Below, piece by piece: positions 43,241 through 54,400 of a stretch of DNA of 64,000 nucleotides. The stretch is from Bemisia tabaci. Taxonomy: Eukaryota > Arthropoda > Insecta > Hemiptera > Aleyrodidae. How positions within the stretch are numbered: position 1 is the stretch's first letter; each line of letters opens with the position of its first letter. Under the pieces are notes generated by a model, which had not been told where the DNA came from, did not search any database, and saw only the letters and a program-made list of their open reading frames with translations. The DNA lies in the NCBI RefSeq assembly GCF_918797505.1, contig NC_092798.1, forward strand, positions 2,679,501 through 2,743,500. The letters run 5' to 3'. A program made the position numbers and the translations under genes.

Positions 43241-44140
43241 ACAAAAATGCGTCAAAAATGTACCCGAAACGAAAACGGTTTGCAGGGGGTGAGTCTATGG
43301 TACGTGTGGACTTAAAATCGTGAAAAATTAAAATCTTGGCTGATCCTAATTTCAAGATACCGCAATTTGAAATTTTCACAGCGAATGCAAGTTTTCTACT
43401 GATTTTGTTCAGCTTCTTAATTTATTTGTCCATGGAATCTGTGTTGATCGATTCACGTTTTTATTCTTCGTTCGATTCATGTCGATCGAATACATACTCT
43501 TTCGTTGCATGAAGACCTTCTATCATAATATTTTTTTAAACTGAGTAAATCGCCTTCTGCTACGTCTGCTGCAATTGTTGTTACGAATATGTTGTGCGTG
43601 CTGATTGTAGCGTATTACATACTCGACTCATTGAAGGCGTTTTATTTGCAAAAGTAGCGCCATCTGTTGGAGAACGATCGAAGTAGGGATTGGGCGATTT
43701 GTTCAATCTCACTTTTGAATTTCTTCAACAGGTTGCGCTTCTTTTGCACATAAAACGCCTTCAGAGAGTCAAGTATGTAATGGGCTAAAATCAGCACGCA
43801 CAGCATATTCGTAACAACAATTGTTGCGGACGCAGCTGAAGGCGAATTGAAAACAGCCTCGAAACAACGAAACAGGAGGACTTTTTAGGACTGAAAATTT
43901 GTGACGCGGTATATTTTGTTTTCCATTTAAACTTAGTTTATGTTTTAGTTCATACAATAATAAAACAAAATTACACAGCGGGTATAACAAGGCTAATTTC
44001 CACGTAAATATCACTAAACAGGTTCGCCCGAAAACTCAGCTTAACTCACAAGGATAAAACAGTGAAAAATTGTAAAATCTAAAAACGCAGTACTTGGCTG
44101 TACCTTCCAAAGCGAGAACAATGTTGTTATACAATGTGAG

Positions 44141-44424
44141 AGAAAATTATTCTCTCCGGAGTAACAAGTATTTTCTCCAGAGAAAATATTCTCTCGGAAG
44201 GGACAATACTATTCTCTCCGGAGTGTTAACTATTCTCTCCGGAGAGTTATCTCTTTTGAGAAAATAGTTTTTCCTCCCGAGAAAATACTTTTTTCTCTCG
44301 AGGAAATAGTTTTCTCCCGAGAAAATGGTTTTCTCTCCCCAGGGAATAGTGTTCCCTTCCAAGAAAACAGTTTTCCCTTCCGAGAAAATAATTATCTCTC
44401 CCGAGCGAAAAGTTTTCTCTCCGA
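44141..44424. repeat. Degenerate TTCTCTCCGGAGAGAAAA satellite
   Basis: About fifteen degenerate units of roughly 20 bp alternate the half-words TTCTC(T)CC, GGAG and GAGAAAAT, so most units are themselves small palindromes. The motif returns once at 45080-45100, next to the right arm. Confidence 0.8.
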
Positions 44425-45071
44425 AAGTTATCCGCTGAAAACGCTCTAGAGAAAGAGTAAAAAAAAGGTCAGAAAAGCTTGTTTTTGATCAGCTTTTCAC
44501 TGTTTTTCGGCTCAGGAAGCCTCGCAGAGAGTCGGGACCGTGCGAAATCGATTCTACGCCTCCAACTAAGTAGGATGCGACTGAAATCTCGAAATTTTTT
44601 TCTCGGTCCAAAATCGAGAAAAATCGACAGGACTAAATTTTTAGCATCAGAATCGAAAATTCGCCGATCGAGCCGAAATCAAGTAAGCTCGCTTGGAATT
44701 GACCCGCTGAGTGCGATTTTTCAGTCGGAAAAGCTCCGCGAGTCCCTCGCTTCGAGCTATCGGCTGAAAACGCTTCAGAGAAACAGGCAAAAATTGGTCA
44801 GAAAAGCTTGTTCTTGACCAGTTTATGACTGTTTCTCGGCTCAGGAAACCTCGCCGAGGGTCGGGACCGTGCGGAATCGATTCTTCACGTCCAACTCCGT
44901 AGGCTGCGACTGAAATCTCGAAATTTTTTTCTGGGTCCAAAATCGAGAAAAAATCAACAGGGGTTGTTACATGGACTTAAATTTTAGCGTCAAAATCGAG
45001 AGTTCGCCGATCGAGCCGAAACCAAGTAAGCTCGCTTGGAATTGACCCGCTGAGTGCGATTTTCCAGTCGG
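44425..45071. repeat. Tandem duplication, period about 329 bp
   Basis: CTCAGGAAGCCTCGC at 44511 and CTCAGGAAACCTCGC at 44840 mark equivalent points. The blocks GCGACTGAAATCTCGAAATT and AAGTAAGCTCGCTTGGAATT occur once in each unit. Confidence 0.85.
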
Positions 45072-46461
45072 AAGAGGATACTTTTTTCTCCCGAGAGAAA
45101 ATCGAATAACAGTATTGTTCTCGCTTTGAAAGGTACAGTCAAGTACTACTTTTTTAGATTTTTTTTCAATTTTGTATTGTTTTATATAACTGAAGAAGAC
45201 TGACTTTTCAGCCGAAACGTTTTGGTGAGGTTTACGTGAAAATTAGCCTTGTAACCCGCTGTGTAATTTGTTTTTTTATTGTATAACTTGTCACGGGCTG
45301 CGGAGCATCAATCATATCTCATGTCTTAGTTTATGTTGAAATTAACTTTTCAGATTCTCCCATTATTAAATAACCATAAAATACAGCTCTCTGTTTGTAA
45401 CAATATCAATTATAGAGATGAACAGTTTTCAACGTGTTTTATACGGTTTTTTTTTCAATTTGCCTTCAGCCGCGTCCGCAGCAATTGTTGTTACGAATAT
45501 GTTGTGCGTGCTGATCTCAGCTAATTACATACTCGACGCTCTGAAAGCGTTTTATGTGCAAAAGAAGCGCAACCTATTGAAGAAATACAAAAGTGAGATT
45601 GAATGAATCGCCCAATCCCTACTTCAATCGTTCTCCAACAGATGGCGCTACTTTTGCAAATAAAACGCCTTCAATGAGTCGAGTATGTAATGCGCTTAAA
45701 TCAGCACGCACAACATATTCGTAACAACAATTGCTGCAGACGTAGCAGAAGGCGATTTACTCAGTTTAAAAAAATAGTATGATAGAAAGTCTTCATGCAA
45801 CGGAAGAGTATGTATTCGATCGACATGAATCAAACGAAGAATAAAAACGAGAACCGATCAGCACATATTCCATGGACAAATAAACAAAAAAGCTGATCAA
45901 AATCAGTAGAAAACTTACATTCACAATGCAAATTTCAAGTTGAGGTATCTCGAAATTAGGATCAGCCAAGATTTTAATTTTTCACGATTTTAAGTCCACA
46001 CGTACCATAGACTCACCCCCTGCAAACGGTTTTGGGTACATTTTTGTCGCATTTTTGTTTTTTGCTTCGCAAGACCAGTGTGCCATGGTGCTGGTACGGT
46101 TTCCTTTTAAAAAATAAAATATTAACAGAGCGTCGACGAAGTAATCAACTTTACTTTTTTTTTCGGTGTTAAGTATCTGGCCAGACATTTGATAAAACGC
46201 CTGATTTGACTATGCCAGCGATATATCGATAATCGATCATTCACGCCTCGCCACCTCCGAAAACCCCGTAAAATGTTGTCAACGCTGATGTTGACACCGG
46301 TCAAAAAGGCATTAAATCAAAACCGCAGGGGTTGAATGTAGTGACGGTTCCTGTCCTGACGCCCGGATGGATACAGGCAAATAAGCGATAATGGACTCGC
46401 GGAATAAAATAATCGAAGACCCGCGCGACAAAAAAATAAAAAAGGTGGAGTGAGAGCCGCG

Positions 46462-47126
46462 CTGCCATGTAAGGAAGAACGCCGTATGACCCTTCAGACG
46501 TTGTCGTATCTCCCTCAATAAATAACGAATTTATCGGGAAAATTGTTAACATTTTTCTTTAGACCTTTCAGACCAATTGCTCGCAATTTAATCTAAAATA
46601 TCTGAGAACTTAAAGGAATAATAAACATAACGGTGGTTTCACGATAACTGGAATAGTTTTGTCACCGTAATTGACGACACATTTTTCAGTCATATTTTTA
46701 GTAGAAATAATAATCACTCGAATTTTTTCGCATTGATCTTCAAAGGGTTACGCATCATAACGCTTTCTAATGATTTATTTCTCTACTTCTCAATTAATAT
46801 TATGTAAATTCTGAAAATGTGGTGTCTGTTACGCTGACTTTTTACCATTTTTTTCGGCCATTTATATACTAAAATTGAAAAGTAGAGCGATAAATCTTTA
46901 AAAATCGTTATAACACGTAACCTTGTGCAGATTATTGCAAAAAACTCGAGTGATTATCATTAGGTACTGTTAAAAATCTGACCGAGAAATGTGTTTTCTG
47001 TAACGGCCACAAAACTATTCCAGTTATCGTGAAACCACCAATAACTTTCCTAAAAAATACATGTTTCATCCGGAGAAATTTGGCAACTCTCGTATGTTCA
47101 TACGGCGTTTTTCCTCAGCACGGCGG
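46462..47126. mobile_element. MITE, CTGCCGTGCT family, split by a second element
   Basis: The left end CTGCCATGTAAGGAAGAACG and right end TTTTTCCTCAGCACGGCGG belong to one copy. Removing 46632-47041 plus one TAAC rejoins the two halves in the family order. Confidence 0.8.
46632..47041. mobile_element. GGTGGTTTCACGATAACTGG element, copy 1, 4-bp TSD
   Basis: The termini GGTGGTTTCACGATAACTGG and CCAGTTATCGTGAAACCACC are perfect inverted repeats, followed by AA at the right end. TAAC flanks both sides (46628-46631 and 47042-47045). Inner arms around TAATGATTTAT-like and GAGAAGTAGAG words also pair. Confidence 0.88.
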
Positions 47127-47284
47127 CGCGGAACCCGGGACTATGATCTAGGAGGAAGACACGGGAGCGTAGCCGGTGGACACTGGACGAGCCCATATTT
47201 CTGAGTTATAGTTTCTACCCTTTTACTGTCAAGAGCAGGGCTCGCGATTTTTTATCCCGCCGCAACGGTATCGCCGGGATATTG

Positions 47285-48464
47285 AACAGTGGCGAGGCAT
47301 GGTTCATCGATTATCGATATCCCCCCATTTGAAGCTACGGTTAAATATCGATTATCAAGGAACACCCTATTGATCGATCCTTTTCAATTGGTTTGAACGA
47401 CAGAGCAATCGATGTATCGGTACTGATATTGAAAAATAAATAATATATTGCGCCCGGGTCGACAGTCATAAATTCATGGAGAAATGGTCATACACAGAAT
47501 CGTTCTCGAGTTGAAATATCACTTATTCGTTCCAGCGCTGAACCTCCACCCCCCACCCCTCCCTCCTCCGGACCATTTTTTTGCTGACCATAGCAGTTCC
47601 GTAAAATAAATAACACACAATCCTTTGCCGAGAAGTGGTGGTAGGAGGAAAGGTACGTCGCGTTGTCTCGTCCTCATTTGTATAATGCATTTGGGTTCTC
47701 GCCTTATTTTCCCCCTTTTCTTTGCCTCAAAATTCGTCGTTATACGTAGTTTTATTATTAACAATAGTATACCTCTCTTTAGTTTTAACTAAATTTGTAT
47801 GCAGACACGAAGGTCTTATAATTATTAAGCCGAAATAAATTGTAAATTCTTTACTTCTGTACAATCTTAAGATAAAAACTAACTAGTTTATTTTACAATT
47901 GCAATTTATGAGTTTTTTTTTATATGTTGTATTTTATTTATATGTTTGTAGACGTAGAAAAAGAACGTAACTATATTTTAATGTTCCTACATTTCCCTTC
48001 GCAAATTACGTTTTCACCCCGAGAATCTTAGGCATTTCTAACGGAAAATTACACTGACTTTTCCTTTAAACTCGTGCAAAAATCAGACAAATTTAACAAA
48101 TTTTGGAAAAAATTGCACAGGTACTCTCTTGTAGACTAATGAATTTCTTGGGTCAATTTTGCCTCCTTTAAATGCAGTTACGTTCCTTCGAGCAGAAAAC
48201 GACGAATTCACCGGGTTTTGTGAGGAAAGGCATGACTGCCAAATTTTCAGAAGTTGTTGGGGAGGGGTGCAGAAGACGCTTTTACTCGTGTTGGTCACAT
48301 TTTTTGCGAAAGCCCTGTCAACACTACTAGCAAAAGTTCACTGAACTTGGCGCAAAATTTAAATTCCGTAAACCTATCTCTGTGTGGACAAGGCTTTCCA
48401 TTCATATGAAATGAACCAAAAAATTATGAAAGAACAAACATTAATGTGGTTTGATAATTTTAAC
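47285..48464. other. Intergenic DNA with two dispersed repeats
   Basis: 47285-47430 matches the repeat at 26512-26660. About 48000-48190 matches DNA flanking the insertion at 31656-31877 (CGCAAATTACG, AGAATCTTAGGCATTTC). Between them I see only AT-rich sequence and a C-rich tract at 47545-47570. Confidence 0.5.
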
Positions 48465-48469
48465 TTCCG

Positions 48470-48711
48470 CCGCCTTGCCGCGCTAACCGCACTGTGTTTG
48501 ACACAATGCGTGAAGTATTCCTACAGAATTGTATGCGGTATGCGTTTCACGCCGACCGGCTGCTGCGCGCACTGTGTTTGACGCAATGCGTGAAGTATTC
48601 ATGCAGTCTTGTAGGCGCTATGCGTTTCACGCCGCCCGCTGTTGACCGCAGCGACGGCACTGTCTTTGGCGCAATGCGGGAAGTATTCATGCAGTCTTGT
48701 AGGCGCTAATA
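48470..48711. repeat. Three tandem units of an 80-89-bp repeat
   Basis: GCACTGTGTTTGACACAATG and its variants occur at about 48489, 48569 and 48657. Each unit has GCGTGAAGTATTC and TGTAGGCGCTATGCG, words shared with the 74-bp palindrome family. The 9-bp target site of the foldback element follows directly. Confidence 0.8.
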
Positions 48712-48712
48712 T

Positions 48713-48721
48713 GTGTTACAT
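48713..48721. repeat. Target-site duplication of the foldback element, left
   Basis: GTGTTACAT directly precedes the terminal TAGGGTGCGTC. The same nine bases follow the right terminus at 56832-56840. Confidence 0.92.
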
Positions 48722-49450
48722 TAGGGTGCGTCAAAAAAAATGAAAGTCTGAAATGTTCCGCTCCCCAGGCGGCAATCGATGACGTTTGGTAAAAAAACAT
48801 GTTTGCCAAAATTTGGGCCAATTTCAACCATTTTAAATGGTGCCAAAGGTCAATTTTGTGATGAAATTATGATATTATGGTTTAGACCTCGATTTCGTAC
48901 AAAAAACTCGATTTTACGCTGAAATCGTGCGTTTACGAGAAAAATGTCAAAGAACTCGACTTGCAGAGGATAAAATTTTACACTAGGAGGACGTCTTTGT
49001 AACCGATAAAAATCAAATTGAACTAGAAAAACTCAACTCTGTATTTAATTTTTTGGTCCTCAGAATTTCCGAGGTCTTACTAAGTAGAGGTTTAAAAGAC
49101 TCATTTTTCACGAAAATAAGTCGAAAGAGGGTATAAATGAACTGTAGGCAAGTGTTGAGGATGCAAATGTCATCAGAACTTCCTCAGTTTCAAAAAAAGT
49201 TCCAACTATTTTGCACAATCCTCCAAAAAGTGTACGGCTCGAGAAGCAGGATCGTGCTATAATAGTAGGGGGAAAGTGCGGTTTGACCGGGAAAAATTGC
49301 GTAACAAACTTTCCCTATGTAATCGTCATCAGTAGGTCCCCCTGAACAACTTCCTAAAAGTTAAAAATGGCCCGACCCCGGAATATCCCTAAAAAAAGTT
49401 AAAATTGAAAATGGCGGCCGTAATAAGAGGGTCCGGGAAATCGGTATTTT

Positions 49451-49463
49451 AAAATGCTCATTC
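49451..49463. repeat. LINE target-site duplication, left
   Basis: AAAATGCTCATTC here recurs at 55715-55727 after the poly-A tail. The first four A of the right copy merge with the tail, so the exact length is 9-13 bp. Confidence 0.88.
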
Positions 49464-49734
49464 GCGTTCGAACCTCCGAGCTGACTAGTGTGTAGTGCGT
49501 ATTACTTCCGCTTCCTTATCTTCTTGGTTCTCGCTAGTTTTTTTACTACCGTTTTTTCGTTTTTTTTGTTTTTAAGTTCCTATGTCTTCCAGCTAGTTTT
49601 CTATTTTCCTCATTTTTCTAGTCAATTTCTTTGGTTATTTTTGTTTATCCTTTTCTAAGTTTTTGTTAATCTATCTCCGTTCCATGTGGTAAGTCCGTCT
49701 TTTCTAACCTCTGTCTCCTGATGACAGCCTAAAA
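49464..49734 (+). promoter_or_regulatory. LINE 5' UTR / probable internal promoter
   Basis: The element starts GCGTTCGAACCTCCGAG directly after the target duplication. The region is pyrimidine-rich (many TTTT and CTTC tracts). LINEs normally carry their promoter here, but no specific motif could be fixed. Confidence 0.45.
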
Positions 49735-51387
49735 ATGTCTGATCCCCCAGTAGATCCAGGGGACCCCCCTGGTATTAACTCCCAAACCCAAAATGCTTCG
49801 GTCTCCGTAAGTGCCGATCCTTTAGTTAATGCTACCGAAAGTAGAAAAACGATTATTCTTAAGAAAATTGATGATTTATTGTATCCTGATAACTCAACTG
49901 GCCCCTTTGTTATCTCCTTATCTTATGATGGTTTAGGTAACAAACATGCTACCCTTATAGGTGAAGCCCTTTATAGATGTAACATTGTCGGTATTAAGTC
50001 CATCAAAAAGATTAACAAAAGTTTAGTCAATATCGAATTTGTGAAACGCGAATATGCTAACAATCTGGTTTCCAATCACAAAACTATTCTCCCCTATGAA
50101 AATGCTAGGGTTTTCATTCCCCTCAATTATATTACTCGTAGATTAGTAATCAATGACGTACATACAGACTTAGGCATTGAATCTATAGGCAACTATCTAA
50201 AAGATAAATATGCTAATGTTATCTCAGTTCGACGTATCTTCCGAAGAAATGAGAAAGGTGTTTTAACTCCTACCCCTAAACTCGAACTTCTTTGGGAAGG
50301 TACTACCCGTCCTGACTTCTTTTATATCTTCTATTCTCGTTGCAAAGCTACCCCCTATATCTACAACGTTACAACCTGTTCTAACTGTTTAAACTATGGT
50401 CATCGTGCTGAATTTAAGGGTATCTTAACTTGTAAAGGTCTTAATCGATGCCCAAACTGCTCAGACCAACATGCTGCGCATGATATTTGCCCTAATACAA
50501 CCAAATGTCTTCATTGCAAAGGTCCCCACAAAACCTTTGACCCTGCGTGTCCTTCATTACTTGAACAGAAAGCTATTAAAAAAATTATGGCCTTCGAAAA
50601 TCTTAGCTTTCATGAAGCAACCAAAAAAGTTGAGATGCTGAAAACCGAAAATATCAAACTGACCCTGAATGACAGACTTCTAGCAATCCAGAATAAAATT
50701 AAGGCAGGAGAGACCATTTCTATTGATGATATCGATCCCAAGAACTTCCCGGTTCTGAATAATAAATATCTAGTTCTAACCTCAAACAATGACCAAGAAC
50801 AAACAAGTCCTGATAACTTTCAATATTCTATCGACGACCTTAGAAGACCCTATTCAGAAGTCGTTCTTTCCCCCTCTCCTATAAGAAAGAAAGTTAAGAT
50901 TTCAGAGGTTAACGATCCAGTAATGCCTTCCGATAGATGGCTTAAAAACTATCAAATCCAATCTTCTTCTACTCAGATCCATAAACCAATCAGTGATCAG
51001 AATAAAGGTTTCTGGCCCGTTCCGAATAAAGGAAGCCAAACTATTGTCGCTCAATCACACTTAGGACAACAGCAACTTAAATTGGCTCCTCCCCCTAGTA
51101 ACAAAAACTCTTCATATTCTAATTCATCTACCATACCTACGAAACAAACCCCTTCCGCTAGATCCCCGGTACAACCTCCTAATACTGGACAAAAACAAGC
51201 ACCCCAACAACAATACAAACCTTCTTCTTCTACAAAATCAATAACCCCAACCAATCTCCAAACTAAAAAGACAAATCCTTCACAATCCACTATCAATACA
51301 CCTTCTCCCACTCTTACCCATTCTTCTGAACCTGTCTCCTCACTAGTCCTGATGGATATTGGTAGTGAGACTACTCTATCTCCCTGA
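49735..51387 (+). CDS. LINE ORF1 protein, gag-like RNA-binding protein with zinc knuckles
   Basis: The protein is 550 residues, starting at the ATG in AAAATGTCT. It acts as the nucleic-acid chaperone that coats LINE RNA to form the ribonucleoprotein particle. A cysteine/histidine cluster spans about residues 215-271, with three CCHC-like knuckles (C-S-N-C-x4-H, C-P-N-C-x3-H, C-L-H-C-x3-H). Residues about 60-200 resemble the RRM-like region upstream of knuckles in I-factor ORF1, though I see no diagnostic motif. The last 170 residues are Ser/Pro/Gln/Thr-rich and likely disordered. The stop lies 103 bp before ORF2, in another frame, so ORF2 translation needs reinitiation or a separate mechanism. 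Confidence 0.9.
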   Translation: MSDPPVDPGDPPGINSQTQNASVSVSADPLVNATESRKTIILKKIDDLLYPDNSTGPFVISLSYDGLGNKHATLIGEALYRCNIVGIKSIKKINKSLVNIEFVKREYANNLVSNHKTILPYENARVFIPLNYITRRLVINDVHTDLGIESIGNYLKDKYANVISVRRIFRRNEKGVLTPTPKLELLWEGTTRPDFFYIFYSRCKATPYIYNVTTCSNCLNYGHRAEFKGILTCKGLNRCPNCSDQHAAHDICPNTTKCLHCKGPHKTFDPACPSLLEQKAIKKIMAFENLSFHEATKKVEMLKTENIKLTLNDRLLAIQNKIKAGETISIDDIDPKNFPVLNNKYLVLTSNNDQEQTSPDNFQYSIDDLRRPYSEVVLSPSPIRKKVKISEVNDPVMPSDRWLKNYQIQSSSTQIHKPISDQNKGFWPVPNKGSQTIVAQSHLGQQQLKLAPPPSNKNSSYSNSSTIPTKQTPSARSPVQPPNTGQKQAPQQQYKPSSSTKSITPTNLQTKKTNPSQSTINTPSPTLTHSSEPVSSLVLMDIGSETTLSP

Positions 51388-51490
51388 TCTTCCCACCTAA
51401 AACCCAGTTCTGTTTTTAATCCCTTTTTCTTTTTTCCCTTTCTTATTAACCCCCCTACTTCCCCTTTCTCCCCTCTAACACTCTCTCCTT

Positions 51491-54400
51491 ATGTCACCTC
51501 CAACTTTATCTACTCTCCCCTCAAACTTTCATATCCTGAACTGGAATATGAGATCTTTACTCTCTAATGAAACTGACCTCAAAATTCTTCTTTCTGACTT
51601 GAAACCAGACATAGTTTTGTTATCTGAAACCTGGTTAAATAACTCTTCTCGAGTCAAATTTCCAGGTTACAACATTATAAGAGACGATCGCGACGATGGT
51701 TACGGTGGCCTCTTATCACTAATTAAAATCAAATATAAATTTCAACGTCTTGCCTTAGACACTACATCACTATTAAACTCAAGAATAGAAACACAATCCT
51801 TCAAACTTATATTTGATAATTCATCTGAATTCTTCTTTTTGAATATGTACATCAATCCCACAAGTAAATTTCTACTGAACAACCTTTTGACCTTCTTTGA
51901 ATCCAATAACCTGGTTGGCAAACCTCTTTTCTGGGCTGGTGATTGTAATGCAGAACACCCCCTGTGGGGCTACCCTTCTAGTGACCCTAGAGGCGAAGTT
52001 CTTGTTAACCTTTCCCATCAATTAGATCTTTTCAATATCAACTCACTTAATCCCCAACCAACAAGAAAAACTGCTCCGGGCCGTAGCCTTAGATTCAATG
52101 ATTTGGCCTTTATTTCTGAACCACTCTGTAGGAACACTTACTGGAAAGCTCTTCAAACAGGTGGTAGTGATCACCTACCATGCTCCTACTTCTTAAATAA
52201 AACAATCTCTTCAGATATCACCTCGATACCTTCCACCTCCCCTTTTGCTCTTCCTAAACTAGAAAAGTTACCAAAATTGGAAAACTGGAGTTTGTTTAAA
52301 TCACACCTTAATCAACTTCTCACCTGTTCCTACTACAGTTATGATAGCTATATCAATATAGTGAAAGAAGCCTACGCCAACAGCGTTAGAGATGAGAGAT
52401 TACTGAAAACTCCTCATTCCCAGTTTGTCCAACTCCCTCCCTCTTCTTCGACAACCACTATTCCTCCTAAACCCAAGAAATATAAAAGAATTCCCTGGTG
52501 GAATGAGGAATGTCAAATGTTAAAAAATAAACGTGACTTTCTCCTAAGAGATTACCAGAGAAATTGTTCCTTTTCTACTTTTTTAGAATATAAGAAGACC
52601 AACGCTGAATTTAAACTCCTGGTTAAAAGTACAAAAAAGAAAAATTGGAGAGAATTCACTGACAAACTTAATCATTTTACTCCTGCTAAAGAAATTTTTG
52701 AAAAAGTTAGGATTCTTAATAGATCACTAACCCCGTATCAAGACATTAATTTTGATTGGATTGATGATCTTCATCTAACCCTTACCCCTGATTCTCAGTT
52801 CTCTAAACAATGGAACAACTCTTCATCCTTCTCTAACTCATTTGAAAAAATTTCGAAAGAAGAATTCTTTTTGGCAATTAAGAAACTTAAAAAGAAAAAT
52901 CCTGGTTTAGATGACACCTTGGTTGAATTCATTTCAGAAGCCCCCACCAAAGCCCAAAATATCCTCCTTGACATTTTTAACAATATCCTAATTACCAAAA
53001 AGATACCCGATGACTGGAAAAACGTTAAAATCTTCACTAGTTTAAAGAAAGACAAAGATCCTCAATTAGCCTCCTCCTATAGACCGATTGGAATTATCTC
53101 TGCTTATAGGAAACTTTTTGAAAGAATAATTCTCAATCGGTTAGAATTCTTTCTAGAAAAAAATCATAAACTCTCTCCTTTCCAATTCGGATTTAGAAAG
53201 GGAAAAAATGTATATCATAACCATTTTCAAATTTCCAGCCATGCCTATAAGGCGATCGGTGAAAAAGCTTATATGGCAACTCTTTTTTTGGATATTAAAA
53301 ATGCCTACAATAACGTTAACTATAATATCCTTTATAAGAAACTCATTTCAATTGGCATTAACCCTGATCTAGCTCGTATTATTTTTAATCTTATTTCAAA
53401 TAACTCCATTATAGTCTCATATTTCAATAAAACTACGAATCCTCGCCTCCAACCTAAAGGCCTGACCCAAGGTGGTATCCTTAGTCCGTTACTTTACCTT
53501 ATTTACACCTCTGATTTATTTAGATCCCTCTCTACATCATACATTTCTGAATTTGCTGATGACATATCTATTTATAACATCCATAAGAAATTAGATGTAG
53601 CGATGGAGTTACTTAATTCAGACCTTAAGTGTATTAACAATGCACTCTCAGCTCTAGGACTTGACCTTTCTCTCCCTAAAATCCAGGCTATTATTTTTTC
53701 TACTAGGAGACTCCCTGATAACCTTTCTTTTAATCTTGATGATTTCTTAATCCCTGTACTTCCCTCGGCCACATATTTAGGCCTCCTATATACTAGAAAA
53801 ATGAATTGGCTTCCACATATTAATTCTATTAAACTTAAAATTTCTTGTAAATTAAACATCTTGTCATATCTACATGGTTGTTCTTGGGGTATTAACCAGG
53901 ACGTTTCTCGAAAACTTTTCATGAGTATGATTCGCCCGATTCTTGATTTCGGCCTCCCAATATACTGTAGAAATTTTAATCTTATTGAAAGAACTAATAT
54001 ACTCCAAAATTCTTGCCTACGTAAAACTTTAAGTGTTCTTAGATCAACCCCTACCAATAATCTAAACGCTGAGTCAGCTATTCCCCCTATCCTTAATAGA
54101 TTTAATTTCCTAACAGATAAACTTCTAATCAGAGCAATGAGCATTAAGCACAGCCCCATTATAAGGAATATAAAGATGCTTGAGAGATCAATTATGAATA
54201 GTAACTATTGGGTTAATAAACAACACCCACTTTTTCTTAACAGATGGATTCTGAGAAATCCTTTACTTCCCAAAATCTTAAAAAGCGATTTGCCGTGCTC
54301 GCTTATGAGAGATCCTGTTTTCCAATTTTTCCAACCTAATACCATCTTCTTAGACATTCCTAAAAAAAAACTATCTGATCACATTTCAATCCAAATGAAC

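Larger units (their letters stand above)
43241..46058. mobile_element. 2.8-kb multi-level palindrome (foldback-type element)
   Basis: The arms are about 43241-44140 and 45105-46058, reverse complements with roughly 85-90% identity by eye and several indels. Outer words include ACAAAAATGCG, CAGGGGGTGAGTCTATGGTA and CATGAAGACTTTC-type sequence. Each arm contains its own 300-bp palindrome (43552-43855 and 45460-45760). The centre holds a CCGGAG/CCGAGAG-rich satellite and a 329-bp tandem duplication. No transposase frame and no clear target duplication were seen. Confidence 0.75.

Noticed and set aside
45418..45606. Small membrane-like peptide in the palindrome at 45.5 kb as a real gene
   Set aside because: The related arms carry stops at different points, there is no start context, and the unit is part of a repeat. 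It is kept only as an observation.
53572..54159. Minus-strand frame of 195 residues inside LINE ORF2
   Set aside because: It is antisense to the reverse transcriptase region, with no domain.
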